Of a stretch of DNA of 64,000 nucleotides, positions 36,801 to 49,256 are shown piece after piece (position 1 is the first letter of the stretch; every line of letters starts with the position of its first letter). The position numbers and the translations under genes are program-made. The notes under the pieces are model-generated. The model ran no database searches, was not told the origin of the DNA, and saw only the letters and a program-made list of their open reading frames with translations. This DNA is from Lepidodermella squamata (taxonomy: Eukaryota > Gastrotricha), in the NCBI GenBank assembly GCA_047495785.1, contig JBLDXI010000009.1:558001-622000 (forward strand), read 5' to 3'.

Positions 36801-39795
36801 TCGCGGGTGATGAAAAATGCTTGTTATTAGCAGCCAAAAATTATGCACTAGTATCATGATTATCGCTGATAAACCGCACCGGCGGACAACGAACTAAATT
36901 TTAAACACCAAAATAATGATGAATAAAATAAAATGAAAAAAAAGACAGAATGAAATATCTATCCTGTTTAACTTAGGTCGAATTCTTCGGCAACTCTCGG
37001 TGGACCTTTGCTGGAATATGACTTCAGGGTTGTATCAACGTTGTCGAAAAATGACCAGCCCCCGATAAACAGGGCGAGTTCTTCGCCTAGCAAGGGGCCG
37101 GAACCGCCGCCGTCTCAACATCAAGAGACCCGACGGCGCAGGGACCAGCGGCACAGATCGTGGTCAACCCTGGACTCATTCATGGACGATGTGGTTGTCG
37201 GCTCGGGTAACACCCGCCTGCCGACCGGCGCAGGTGGGCCAAGCACGCAAGGTCCGTCAACGACGTCGGCTGGGCTATCCTGGGAGGTCGAAATGGTGTC
37301 GCGTGACAGCGCGGCTGTCGGCCTGGGAGCGGTTGATGCTGTTTTCAGACTAGATAACGACCCCATTATCTCGCTTATACCTGTCGTTAAAGTATCTCGC
37401 GTTTTCAACTATGCGATTCTACGCGATTCGATCCAGCGATTTTCGTTGTGGCTCTACGGCTTCACGGCGCAATCGGGAATCATTCAACTGTGGGATGGCG
37501 AATGTTCATCCTCAGATCCAGAGGCTATTAAAGTTGAAAAGATGTGCAGGTACTTGTACCTTGATGGCAGTGAGACACGAGGCGCTGAGAACGTCGTAAT
37601 TACAATAACACGGCGCCGCCTTAACGCTGTAGTCCGAGTCAGTGTGCTGTTCCCTGAAATGCCTCTTCGTGTTGATATTTCTGACGTGTCGCTTCAACTT
37701 ATTAGAAATTTTTTGGTTCCTGCGCCGAAAAGTGGCTCGTCGAAATGCCGACCGCATTTCCAGCGCGCGACTATTCGCGTATTCGCCAAATTTTCATATC
37801 CCTCGTTTTCATCGTCATTCGCCGTCGAGGCCGAGGTGACTGACTGGTTGCGATCTATTGTTAGGGTGGCCAATTCATCCGTGGCTGATTACGACGGCAC
37901 GTCTCTGATCGGCATAGCCCCAGGCCAAACCTCCGTACAGTTGGTTACAGCTGCTGGACAGCTGATAGGATCACGCGCCATTTCGGTAACTGCATCCCAC
38001 CCAGTCAGTATCACTAGGCTGGACGCTTTAGTCGCCGACCGCATTGACGTCAGCGTTACGCCGTCGCTTGCTGCTGGCCAGTCTCGGCCGGCGTTCGTCG
38101 CCGATAACAACAATGCGTTGAGCAAGGCGCATTTCTTCGACGTGACTGCGTCGCTGCGCCGAATTCCAGCCGGGCAGTACCGACCCGCTGATCCGAACAG
38201 CTCACCCGGCCGGCTGTTTGTCATCGCCCATTTCTCAGACGGCACTTATCTCGACCTTGCCGCGCTGCCATCAAACTGGTACGAGCTATCGATCCAACCG
38301 GCCGCGAATGCCGACGCAGCCGTGCCTCGTGTTGCGCTGTTCGAGGTGGCGAAATGCCGCCGGCAAAGTGTCGACGAGCATTTGCTAGCGGCTGCTGTTA
38401 GCACGCCGGAGCCGCCGTCGACCGACGCCAGCCCGCTGTCGGTGATCCGCATCGACGGCTCGCAACTCGTGCCGAGCGATTCGGAAATAATCGCCGGCAC
38501 AGCGACTGGCGTGGCTCCGTTGATGGAGCAGAGCTCGGTGATAGCGTCGACTAGCTCAACCCAGGTCGCAGCCGGCTCCGATTCCAACAGCAGCAGCGAC
38601 TCAACGACCATTGCACTCGGTGTTTTGCTCGGCATTCTCCTAGTTGTACTATTTATTCTAGCTGTAATAGCCTTTCGCCATCGTATTAGAAAGCTCATCA
38701 ACGAACACATTAGCCCCGACCACCCTGTATTCATATACACCAGTTTCGTCTATCATTGGATCATGGACAGCCGTATGACGGAGTTCGTGATTCACTATGT
38801 GATTCGCACGCCAGCTAAATATTTGAAGCGGCGTAGAAATCTTGAGATCAATGTCATGTCAAGCCCGCGGCACCAGCCTCAATTCGCCGACGAGGATGAA
38901 AATGACGCGCAGTCGTGCGCCGGTGATGAGTTTGACGAAGTCAGCGAGCCGACGAGCCGGCCTGATAAGAACTGGGTTTGGCTGTCGCGCGAGACACTCG
39001 AAAAACACTCGATCGAGACAATGCGGTCGCACCCGTTGCTACCAGAGGCGGCTTTCCGCAATTTGTGCTGCAGTTCAGGCGGTGCTACCGGCACAGGGGC
39101 TCGAAGCCCAGCGATTTCAACAACAGGATCGAACGCTTCGAGAAGCGGCCGGTCATCGGCTGCTCCGCTGTTGTCGAAGAAATCAGACGACTCGAGCGGA
39201 CCCAGCCAATCGTCGGCGAACAACAGCGACGACTACGACAGTGAAGATTCTCCCCTGGGTGTCACTGTAAGAAGCTCCCCGGCGGGAAATGGCAATCTGG
39301 GTTACATGAGCTCTAGGTAAGCTCTTTTTCATTACATTCGAGTAATATTTCGACGTATTTTTGTATAATTACAGCCGCAACGTTACGCCAACGGTGTACA
39401 TGGGATCCGAGTGTTCGCTTCGAATTCTGCCCTCCTCGAAAGCGGGAAGTTCGGCGGCGCTGCAGCTTGTCGCGCCTGATGGTAGGCTGATGGCGACTGC
39501 GTTTGCCTCGCGGACGCTCGACAACGGTCGCCGCATGCGAGGCTACCCGAACCAGGCAACCAAGTCTATTCAACAAACAAACAGTTCTACTGGCGTGAAC
39601 CGGCCGGCTTCGGTGACAGCGGCTTCTACGGTGGACGAGACCCGCGCCAGCAGGCTCGCGTTCCCACCGACCGAGTCGCACTCCTTGTTGTCTCGTGATC
39701 AGGTTCGATTCAGTTCGCTTCAAAAGCCACCGATTTCGAACAAGGTCAAAGCTGGGTTCATTTCTACGAGCCAGCGGAGGGAATTCAACGCATGA
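33860..39795 (+). CDS. TMEM132: TMEM132 family type I membrane protein
   Basis: Exon 33860-34737 starts MHKRIWRILEILSFICCASS, a signal peptide, and continues into the first ectodomain. Exon 2 begins at about 34785 after TTTTAG; its 3' end is uncertain (34910-34985). After an intron of about 2 kb, exon 36974-39314 encodes the conserved core: CRPHFQRATIRVFAKFSY (vertebrates CRPQYQRATVRVL), GTSLIGIAPGQTSVQLV and LFVIAHFSDGTYLDL. It also encodes the membrane span GVLLGILLVVLFILAVIAF and the cytoplasmic motif NWVWLSRETLEKHS. The last exon, 39375-39795, is a Ser/Arg-rich tail. TMEM132 proteins have bacterial-like Ig domains and are proposed neural adhesion molecules linking to actin regulators. Unusually, a run of about 60 Pro/Arg/Ser-rich residues (37060-37270) sits between two ectodomain segments. 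Confidence 0.9.
34986..36973 (+). other. Two-kilobase intron of TMEM132
   Basis: Far longer than the typical 50-70 nt introns here. It holds no exon I can support, has the mixed TAAT/GCG composition of the gene-poor regions, and includes a (CTG)n run. A nested regulatory element or an alternative promoter is possible. Confidence 0.55.
36192..36208 (+). repeat. (CTG)n trinucleotide run
   Basis: Five to six CTG units inside the long TMEM132 intron. Confidence 0.85.
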
Positions 39796-40728
39796 TAGAT
39801 TCGAACCGAAAGAGTGACTTTTCTTATACTATAGCTGCCTAGTCAACGATGCGTGCTACGTGCTTCGAATTATCGGTTGAACATTGTTTCCTGAGTTTTC
39901 TTTCCGTAAAATTGCTGCCGCCCAAGTCTTTGTTTGGAGAGAACACTCAACGAGAAACAATGGGTCGTAATGATTTTGTTAACACTTGAGTTACATGTGA
40001 GACATGCGCTCAACTTTTACACCGCATTTCACTTGATAGTTTAAAATGGTTTTTCACAAGAATTCTAGTCGCAAATTTTTCTGCAACGATACTTATTGTT
40101 ATTTAAAAAGTATTATTTTTCTTATACGCTTTTTCGACCCGTTCTAGAGAAGATCTAGATTGATTACCACCCTGTGCTGCAAACATCAGTTTATTATATT
40201 TTTCACGAACCGCTTTATTTCAGATACTTTGTGGCCTAGTTGAGCTTTTCATGTGATTATCTACCTTAAATCTGCCCGCTCCCGGGTTTTATGACTCTCT
40301 ACCTTTGTTTGCAAACTCGTTTCGTATAGGTACTTACATTTTTACAGATTGTACCTGCCTGATTTTATGTTGGCTTGTTTACCTTATTTATTATTTTTTC
40401 AAGTGCAGATTGAAATTTGCGATTTTACTACTACGTGCCATGAGATGTGAAGCCTGTTGACAGTGACGGCGTGATCGATATCTTCATACATTAAAAATCT
40501 CTGCCGACATACAACCTCAAATGTTTACCTTATATTTTTATTTTATTATTATTATTACAAGTATTACATCTATTAACTCATTCAAAATCTAAAATAATTG
40601 TAATAACCTATTGAAATTAATGAGTGACAGAGCGAAAATAAACGACGGTGGAATCATACAGCCATTGTTTTTTTCTTGAGCATCGTATTTTCAATCGTTT
40701 ACCGGGATCAGTGTCTTTTCGACCGCCG
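39796..40728. other. Convergent 3' ends of TMEM132 and CNB gene
   Basis: A/T-rich DNA without coding signal between two convergent stop codons, most likely both 3' UTRs. Confidence 0.5.
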
Positions 40729-42930
40729 TCAGTCTGAGAAATTGTAGTAATTTTCGGTACCGCCTTCTTCTGCGGTGGCTTCCTGGGCCAATGCTTCCGT
40801 GAATTTCTTGAATTCGAACATCGTAGCCGATCTATGCCGATTGACCTTGGTAGCGCAACGGTGCAGAAGTCGAGCTTTTCGCTCTTCCTTGGTCAGAGCC
40901 TTCACGGTGTCGCTGCTCTCGTCAGCCATTAGTGCTGCTCTTTTCTGCTCCTCCAGCCAAGAATCGTAGAGGTTATTTAGAGTTTTAGCATCGGTGCAAG
41001 GCCTTGGAGGCGTCTGGAAGACGGAAAATCCTTATTTCACAATCAAACGTTATCGGGAGTTACACATACCCAAACTTGTCTTGTACCCAGAGTTTTCAGT
41101 TTTCGGCGCCGGAATGCCTCCAATTTTTCACTCCAATCTCGCTGAGCCGGAGGCGGAGGCTACACAGTATATATCTCAATGTGCAATTAACTTCAATTCG
41201 AAATACAATTCCTTACAAGCTTCGGTTTCGAGTTTTCATACGCGAATTCCGCCGCTTCGTTGAGATTCATTTCCAAATGTTTCAACAATCGCGTGCAATA
41301 CGGCGTACCAATTCGTTGCAGCCGTTCGCACAACCTGGCATAGCAGGCCTGATGGAGAAAAATCGTTATAATAATTTTCAAAAAAAACAGGTCTTTTTAC
41401 CTCTTCAATTTGAAGCGCAGCGCTGTCGTTGCTCTAGAAACAGTTTGCCGTTAATTTAAGGTCGACTAGCTTCAATATTTGTACCTTGTAAATGTTATAG
41501 ATTCTTTTGAAATTGTGAACACTAAGCGAGTACATTTCCAAGGCTTCCGCGGCGACTACAGACCAGAGATAGGTGTCTAGCCCAAGCACAGCTTCGGCGT
41601 CGCCAATCAATTCACCAGCGTGTACCCAACACACCTAATAAAAAGCCATGTAAAAGGTTCCATGATATAGCGAGAAAAGGCTTGGCGAACCTCCTGAACG
41701 CCTGGTTTGATAACGTTTCCTCTTCGCTGCGCTGCGAGGGAGATGGCAGTTTTTGACCTGGCTAGCTTGTGCTGTTGCTCGATTTTCGATCCGCTGTTGT
41801 CTTTGAAGACGACGCCACCACCGGCAGAAGTCAGAGCCAAGAATGACCCGCCTCGCCGTCTTCCATTCTTCCTGGCCTCCATCTGAGTCTGAATGGCGAC
41901 TGTAAGCAAAGATTTAACCGAGTCGAGGCAGTTATTTTGATGCTCGTGCATTTCGGGATCGACGATAATCTTTGCGTTACCCCTAGATTGAAAATAACTT
42001 GTATGAAAAAATCAGCAAAAATGATGTAAAAGTCAAACTTGACAATAAAATATATGTTCGAAGCGGGCTGCGATTGAATTGAAACAAAGTTGTCGAATTC
42101 GTAGGTAACTTTTTCCATGGCCATAGCTAATTTTATTCTGTGCGGCTCTGCGGTTAATGGGAAATGAAACCCAAAAATCATAAACATTTGTAAGCTTACT
42201 TGCGAGTGGAGAAAATAGGGGCAACGCATTGCAAATATCCAGTCGCTCTTCGTATTCCTTTTTTTGGTAGTCCAGAAGAAGCCGGTTGTAAAGGTCTCGA
42301 TTAACTGTGCCCAACTCGCAAGGCTCCAGTTCAGAAATTACGCTGGCATTTCGAAGGCCTCCCTCGACAATTAGCGCCAGTTCGCCAAAGGTTCCACCCG
42401 GAGCTAGACGCATGACGAGTTACTATTAATAATCAAGACTGAACTTTACGGTTTACCGTATCTCTTAACGCAAGTTCCAAGCTTGTGTTTATCGATGGCA
42501 CTCAATTGCTGGCCTCTATTTATTGAATTCAACTTTCCGCTGACATCTTCATCACTTGCACCAGTGAGAACCCAAGCTGGAAGATGAAAGATCATACTCA
42601 AATGATAACATTTACTGAAATAAGGCGAACCGCTTGCATGGCCTTTGAGCACAGCGTAAAAGCTGTCCGCCGCATCTCCTTGCTTGATAATGACAGTATT
42701 CGCCGCAACTGAGACATATTGGCAATATTTTGCTATTTCGATCAAAACGTTGTCGGGCAGCTTGGAAAACATGTCATTCGCTCTCCGGAACCACGTCAAG
42801 CCTAATATTGCAGTGATGGTAGCGGCGAGAGCAGAAATCCTAATAACTTACTTGAATCGAACATGGGATGTTTGGATCTGTCGTCACCTGGCGGCGCTCG
42901 AAGCACATCCAACACGACAGAGGCTAACAT
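40729..42930 (-). CDS. Protein with two cyclic-nucleotide-binding domains
   Basis: Start MLASVVLDVLRAPP at 42930; about ten exons with 50-55 nt introns. CNB domain 1: KLPDNVLIEIAKYCQYVSV, TVIIKQGDAADSFYAVLKG, then the phosphate-binding cassette PGGTFGELALIVEGGLRNAS, which has the Glu and Arg needed for cNMP contact. CNB domain 2 starts KLAMAMEKVTYEFDNFVSIQ. Before its cassette it is interrupted by about 90 residues, partly basic (RKNGRRRGGS). Its cassette (AGELIGDAEAVLGLDTYLWS) lacks the Arg, so it probably cannot bind nucleotide. A helical, basic C-terminus of about 160 residues follows (RDWSEKLEAFRRRKL, TKEERKARLLHRC), ending ENYYNFSD. No kinase, channel or GEF domain is present. A CNBD2-like protein is the nearest idea; the exact orthologue is not recognised. 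Confidence 0.72.
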
Positions 42931-43028
42931 TTTTATCTTAATTTAAAATATGCTACTCGTTTTTTTTAGTCTAATCAGGAATGCTGAAGTTTATTAGGAA
43001 CGACGGTACGTAGCATCAACTCTGATTA

Positions 43029-43715
43029 CTATTTTGAATTTTTTTGTCGAATGAATGCCTGATCCTTGCAATATTTCTTGATGGAGCTTTTGCCCCAGGT
43101 AAAAGCGGCGGAACGTTTTTTGTTTTCTTTTCTTACAACAGGCATGCCGCCACTTTTCTCTTGTAGTGAGCATTCAAGCGGAGCGAGGTCATGCATTGAG
43201 GCGATTTGATTGATGAGTCGATACTCGTGCCAATTTTTTTTTAGCGAAAACGGCTCATTCCAGGTCGCGCGCAAGGTATTCAACCCCGGATCAATTAAAT
43301 TGCTTTTCACTCATTATGCTGCTGCCGACACCTCTCCGCATGTTGTCAGTCACCAAATAATTGAGAGATGTGCCTTGGGTAATAGTTTTGACTAAAAGCT
43401 TCGTGCACCAATTGATGATTTAATTTGTTTACTTTCTTTGCTAATTACGGGTTTGCAATTAATGCACTGCCGCTTGTTCAAAGGAGCATTTATCAAACTT
43501 GCACTTCCAAGGATAACAGGTGCTTCACTGGAATTTTAAACAGAGTAATCGCGTAATAAATGCATATATCCGGAAGATACAGAATTGGCAAGGAACTTGT
43601 TTATATGCTGCTTACCTTATCGGAGCACTCAAGGTCGTCAACGACGATGATAAAATGCAAGCTGCAAGCGATAACGTGCTCTAAAACAGTGAAAGGGAAA
43701 GCTAATAACATAAAT
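43029..43715 (-). CDS. Unrecognised small spliced gene
   Basis: Three phase-consistent exons can be joined: about 43621-43682 (STLSLAACILSSSL), about 43450-43540 (EAPVILGSASLINAPLNKRQ) and 43362-43400, then 43029-43310 through a 51-nt intron. The last exon encodes LNTLRATWNEPFSLKKNWHE, YRLINQIASMHDLAPLE and a basic C-terminus ending FIRQKNSK. The start codon was not found and may lie near 43715. The gene lies about 100 bases upstream of the CNB gene on the same strand and head-to-head with the LDLa gene. No family is recognised; its Trp/Lys/Asn-rich short-motif style is like some axonemal proteins, which is only an impression. Confidence 0.42.
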
Positions 43716-43738
43716 GTCTCCACTGCATTGTCATAATT

Positions 43739-45112
43739 ATGCCCAGCTGCAAGAACAAGGCAATGCGACTGGTGACATTCCTCCTTATCGCAGGTTTCTG
43801 TTCAGTCCAATCGAACTTAATCGATACCCTATCACGAGTTTTACGGCCAGGGGATAGGGTTAGTCTGAATTTTAGATACCAATATAAAATGTTTCACGCA
43901 CTATCACGAACTTTGAAAAGATTGAGACCGACGTGGAGAAATGGACAATTGACGATGAAGATTTCCGTTGCGTTCTAGTTAACGGAAGTTTTGCAATTCT
44001 GGAGGATGATGAACTGTGCGACGGCAAGTAAGAAACTATTACTTGCCTGCTTATCAACCTAATGACCGTATTCCTTCCTATCTCCATATTTAAGGGTTTC
44101 GTGTGCCAATGGAGGTGACGAGTCAGAGCCTGTTTGCTATTCTTTGGAACGCTGTCCGTCCGGAAAAATCAAATGTCCTTTGGAAAGGATCTGTTTAACT
44201 TCAGATCAGTTATGTGATGGTAAACATTCGATTTTTACTCAGTGCCAAAATCAAAAAGCGAAATTAATTTTGGCAGGAATCAGTCATTGTACAAAGGATG
44301 GCTGGGATGAACGAGAAGCGGCTGGTTGCCCAACAGCATTAGCCATCAACTCGAGCCGGCTCGGCTGTCCACAAGGCTACTTTACTTGTCAGGCTAATGG
44401 CAGATGTATTGCGGAAGAATCTCTTTGCAATTACAAATGGTATGACGCTTAGAGAAAACACCGCGTACCGAAATGTTTAATCACCGTACAGGGATTGTCC
44501 TGACGGATCGGATGAATCACAGTCAACGTGCCCGACAGGTATTAAGGAAATCAGTTGAAATTCTGCCAATAATACCATGCAATCATGATTAGGTCAGAGC
44601 TGTCCTGAGGACATGTTTCATTGCTATAAAACGCGTCCAGACGAAACCCAATTTTTCTATCACTGCATATTCCTGACAGAAGCTTGTAACCAAATAGGTT
44701 TGTTTGATTAATCAACCGATTCAAATTATTGGTAATTACTCGTATTTTTTAAACAGGTGACTGTCCGAACAACGAAGATGAGCTCTATGATTATTCGCCG
44801 TGCGAAATTCACCAGCTATTCAGTGGCAGGCCAGGCCACCACACGGGCCGATTCACCAGCCATCAGCATAAGCCCAGAGTCTACGGCCATTCATCTTCTA
44901 CCGGCGTTGTGAGGGGTACAACCAGGGCAAGTAGCCACAGAACCCAGAAACCAGCCTGGTCCACGTCGAGCCAGGCCACCGCTCGATATTACGGGCCAAC
45001 GCCGGAGTCGAGAAGGACGAATAGCGGCGTTTCACCTTTATTTCAACTCAACTCGGTGACAGCGGCTATGCAACTGTCTACCCTGATACTATCAGCCGCA
45101 CTTGTCGCGTAA
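43739..45112 (+). CDS. LDLa-repeat protein, likely GPI-anchored
   Basis: Exon 1 from ATG 43739 encodes a signal peptide (MRLVTFLLIAGFCSVQS). Later exons form LDL-receptor class A modules: CPSGKIKCPLERICLTSDQL then CDG; GCPQGYFTCQANGRCIAEES followed across an intron by CNYKWDCPDGSDES with the calcium-binding acidic residues; and SCPEDMFHCYK onward to GDCPNNEDELYDY. A Ser/Thr/Arg-rich stalk leads to a hydrophobic end (AAMQLSTLILSAALVA) with no following charges, which fits a GPI-anchor signal. Introns are 50-80 nt. The join between exon 1 and the segment at about 43925-44031 (VEKWTIDDEDFRCVLVNG) is unresolved. An extracellular binding role is likely; the ligand is unknown. Confidence 0.72.
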
Positions 45113-46231
45113 CCCCCGTTCCGTATTACAACTTCAGTTGATTCTCCATCTTTTAAAATGCATTTGTAACAAAAGACCAATGAGAGGAAATTCATGTCGA
45201 CTTCTTTTTTATTATCTTCCAGTATTTTAAAACGAGAACCATGCTTCAAGATTTGTAATTTGACGAAAAGAACACGTCGTTTGTGTACATAGATAGAAAG
45301 ATAGCTAAACTGTCTGTTATCATGTTTTTCGAAGATGATGACGCGTGCAAAGGTAGACAAATTCCGGATCAGCAGAGGCACAAAAATGTGGAGCGGTCGC
45401 TAGAATTGCAAAGATGCCACAACACTGACCGCCGCAGCTCTACGCACTACGCATGATGTCAAACATGCTGGAAACGAACGATTATCAGGGTCAGTCAATC
45501 AATACACACAATATAGTAGTAGTAGCCCATAGTGACGGATTGTAAGCGGACTTTCAGCGAGGCAAGAAAATTGCACCGAGTGAGCGGCGGTGCGAACGCC
45601 GACTCTTTATACAGCGATGATACGCGAGCATTGTTAATTCTGATAGCAATTATGAAAGTAAGACACACCTAAAGGCGATATCATCATCATGCATCGTCGT
45701 TTAACATACAACAGCTCTGTAATTTTTCTAAGAAAGATCACAACAATGTCCTGTACTAAATGCTCACTTGTGACAGTGTCAAGTCAGGATTCACGTCGAA
45801 ACGCGCGTTAAAGCCAGTTAGAACAGATTATCGAATGTTGTCAGAATTTAATTATTTCGGCAGCTATAGCGGTCTTACACGCTCACGCAACTATTATTTA
45901 TTGGCAATCATTTCAGCTGGGTTAGTAACAATTTACATAATATTATAAAGCCTCTCGAGTATGAACAAATTAGTTAGAAAAAACAGGATAAAATTCAATC
46001 ATGAATACGTGTAGCAGACGCTCGAGAAAAATAATTTGAATTTGAATAGAATAATAATATTCAATTAACACCAAAAGTTTTTGAAAAGTGTCGTTTTCTT
46101 GAAAATAGGAGTACCGATTGTAAGGTTCATTATCGCTTAGCTTCAAACAAACTTGAAACTAGCCTTCTTTCATATGCTGCTGCCCAAGACAGAGATGATA
46201 TCACAGGAGTTCAAACGCGTGAAGACGTGGG
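45113..46231. other. Intergenic, nothing supportable
   Basis: 1.1 kb between the LDLa gene and the 3' end of the phosphatase. It has mixed GCG/TAAT composition and short ORFs with no coding character. Confidence 0.5.
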
Positions 46232-49200
46232 TCATTTCTCACACGCGATTTCAGTTGTTTGCGGCCACGAGTTTCGAGGAGCCTCGTCGTAGCCAAGCCC
46301 AGTTGACGACCGTCTGGCTTCGTGCTGCGCAACGAGCCGACGCGACGACACTTGAGGCTGATCTGTGGAATTCGATGGCGTCATCAACTGGGCCGTGACT
46401 CGACGCACGTGGCCCGTCTCAGGGTAGGCATCGGCGGCGGGGGCCGATGACAGGTCCTCCTTACTGCCGGTGACCTGGCTCAGAAACGCTGCTTTGCGGC
46501 GGCTGAAATTTGAAGACTCGATGTGCTCAGCGATTGAATTCGGGAATTCGATAGCTGGACTAGTGCGGTTACGCAGGCGCCGTTCTTGCAACGACATGTG
46601 CTCATGACTTCTGTGGTGGTGCGGTTTTGACGCATGCTCGTTTTTCAAACTGCTGGTGGGTTCGAACACAGCGATCCGACTATTCAGTGAATTCACAGGG
46701 ACTGACGTGAATAGTGATTCGGCCGAGGTCGAGCCTTCGTGGAAAGAAACTGGCCGGGAAGCTGACGGCTTTGACGGGGAGGCATTCAGCCGGCTAACAA
46801 TGACATCGACCTGCTTAAAAATATCGGAATGGCGAACGCGTGATGCCTTCAAAATGCCCTCGTACACCATCAGCTGTTCCATGAAGCCTTTGTTAGGCTG
46901 GACACAAGCGCGACGTTTAACAACAAAATCAATCGCTTCGTCGCGCGACATTCCGTTAGCTTTCATGCAATACGCTATGACGCAGGCGGCTGATCGAGAA
47001 ACGCCCATTTTACAGTGCACGAGAATTCGGCCATTGGCGCGGCGTGCGGTCTCGATGAACGTAAAAACGCTGTTCCAGTAACGAAGAAGTTCGGTCGACT
47101 CGTCATCATACACTCGAACGTTGTAGTAGCGAAACTGGGTGGGGAAGAAGTTGTCGATCTCTCGAGAAACGTTGACGACATGGGTGATGCCGACGGAGTT
47201 CAACACGCGAATGTCAGAGGCGTTCCACTCTGAGCCGAGATACAAATAGTCGTAAATCCGCGAGGGTAAGTCGAGCTGGCCTAGTAGTAGAAGCATTTGC
47301 TCGTCGATGAACTGGCGATAGTCTGATAAGTCGCGGCCCATGGTTGTCTCGAGAGCGGAGCGGATAGCGCGGCTGCTAGCCTGTGCGAGGTGGAGCGTGA
47401 AATCAAAATGAGAAAAAAATGCGACTTTTTTTCTTATTCAAACCTCTTCAAGATCGATCGATGACATGAGATCGCGCAGCCGGTCGCGGATCTGTAATTC
47501 AATCGCACTCTCTGAATCGGCTGGCGGCATGCGTGAAACCACATCGTCCGTGATCTAAAGTTTACGTATATTTTGTATATCTTGAAATGCTGTGGCCATG
47601 AAATGCAATTACCTGCCACTCATTGATAGCCATCTGGTCTGAATCAACGTCGTATGAGCTGATCCATGCGGAAGACAACGCCAGTGTGGCGCCGGCCGAT
47701 GAGCGAACATTTCGAGACGCCTGTTTAATTGCACCGTCGATCGAGTGCAAACACGCCCACATCACCTGGATAGCGACGGGCTTGAACGAGTAGGAGCGGT
47801 CGCCGTGGGAAATGTCGAAACCGCCATCGCCTGTGAGTCGTATGACCATATCTGCCTGGATGGGTACCACAAGCCCCAGAGTGGCTCGCTCAGACTCGCC
47901 TTTATCGGCTTCCTCTGAATCAGCAGGAGGAATGGCCACGTCGAATCCAAGCAGTGCGAATGAGTCATCGCTGCAGCCACGAGACGATTCGCTTTTTTCA
48001 AGCGAAGGCGAACGGAAGATGAGTGTGAGGTAGCGAGCTCGGGATGTGCTCATCGATTCCAATTTGGCAGCCTGTATGGAACATATTAGACTCAACACAC
48101 CCTCGTAGCACAATAAAGGCGTAATCTAGCCTACAGCTGTCAAGTCTGGCTAAAATATGAAAAAGCCTTCTACGAGCTCAATTTCTACTATCATACAATA
48201 GCATGAATATGAATGCTTCATAAAAATTAGCTTTTCGACTGACTGATAGATCTCATTAACAGGCAGCGATTCAATTTAACTATTATCATAAATGCCGAAC
48301 AGAACTTACCATCATGATTTGGTCCTCGTCACGTAACCGATCCAGCATGAGTCCCAAGTGCCGGCTTATTTCAGCTAAATTGATGGACAAAAAATCGAAG
48401 AAAAATTATAGAATCATATTCTCAGTGACTCGCAAGCACGATCGTGCGGTTAATTAAATTGAGATAACTAATCAATTATGAGCTTTCTCAACATAACTAC
48501 GTGACTAAGGTTAAAAGCTGCGAGCGGTGGTTAGGATTTGGCTGATGCTGTAGAAGAAAACAGGAGCCCAAACCTGCTTGTTTCGGCTCGGTGAACTCAG
48601 CGCTCGATGTTACGCAGAGAGGGGAAGCCGGGGGTGAGTAAAATGAGTAAGTCGAATTAAGGGGGACAGGTGATGCGGATGAAGATGGGAAAAAGCTATC
48701 ATCTACATTGCAGAAAGACAAGTTGAATAAGTATTTCTTAGAGAAAGCGTCCCGCCACAATAAATTCAAGTGCACGGAAAATTCGGAAGTTAATCAACTT
48801 ACCGTGTTTAACAACGGGCGTTTTAGGCCTGGAAGCATTGTTCGAGAACTGTTGGCTGTTGAGGAATACCGCAGCTCCCTTGATCGTGTAGTAGTTGGCT
48901 GATGGAAGAGGTGTAGTTGCGCCGGATTCGGCATGAGCATCACTGCCAGGTTGCGCAAACGAATCGAGGCATTCTGATTCGAGGGTTGTCGCTGAATCGA
49001 CGATCGACTCTTCGACGACATTTTCTTGAACGTCGTTGAACGTGAAAACCGACTCAGTCAGCAGCAATTCGGCGCTTTTTGTAGCCGGCAACGATAGGGA
49101 AGAAATAGGAGAAGTCGCGCTACGGGCTTTAAGCTGGGGTGTTTCCGAAAGACTGCTGCTGTACCGCCGCTCGGCCGTTTCGTGGTTAATTCCATCTCTC

Positions 49201-49256
49201 AGCGACAGCGAGGGCGAGAGCACCGATGGACGCCGCGCAATACTAACCAACGACAT
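46232..49256 (-). CDS. SSH: Slingshot cofilin phosphatase
   Basis: ATG at 49256. Exon 48803-49256 is a Ser-rich N-terminus ending in YYTIKGAAVFLN, the Slingshot A-domain start. Exon about 48309-48379 gives HLGLMLDRLRDEDQIMM. Exon about 47612-48072 gives the B domain (MVIRLTGDGGFDISHG). Exon about 47443-47556 follows. Exon 46232 to about 47380 has the DEK-like segment (YRQFIDEQMLLLLGQLDLPS), IYDYLYLGSEWNASD and VVNVSREIDNFFP. It also carries the catalytic loop VHCKMGVSRSA (HCX5R), with the general-acid Asp in RVYDDEST. The 130-residue C-terminal tail is Ser/Arg-rich. The enzyme dephosphorylates cofilin and so promotes actin turnover. Neighbours offer no functional link. Confidence 0.93.

Noticed and set aside
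37008-39320. Opening TMEM132 as a stand-alone gene at 37008
   Set aside because: The frame there begins with TTG, an acceptor precedes it at 36973, and the signal peptide and N-terminal domain are supplied by the exons at 33860-34985.
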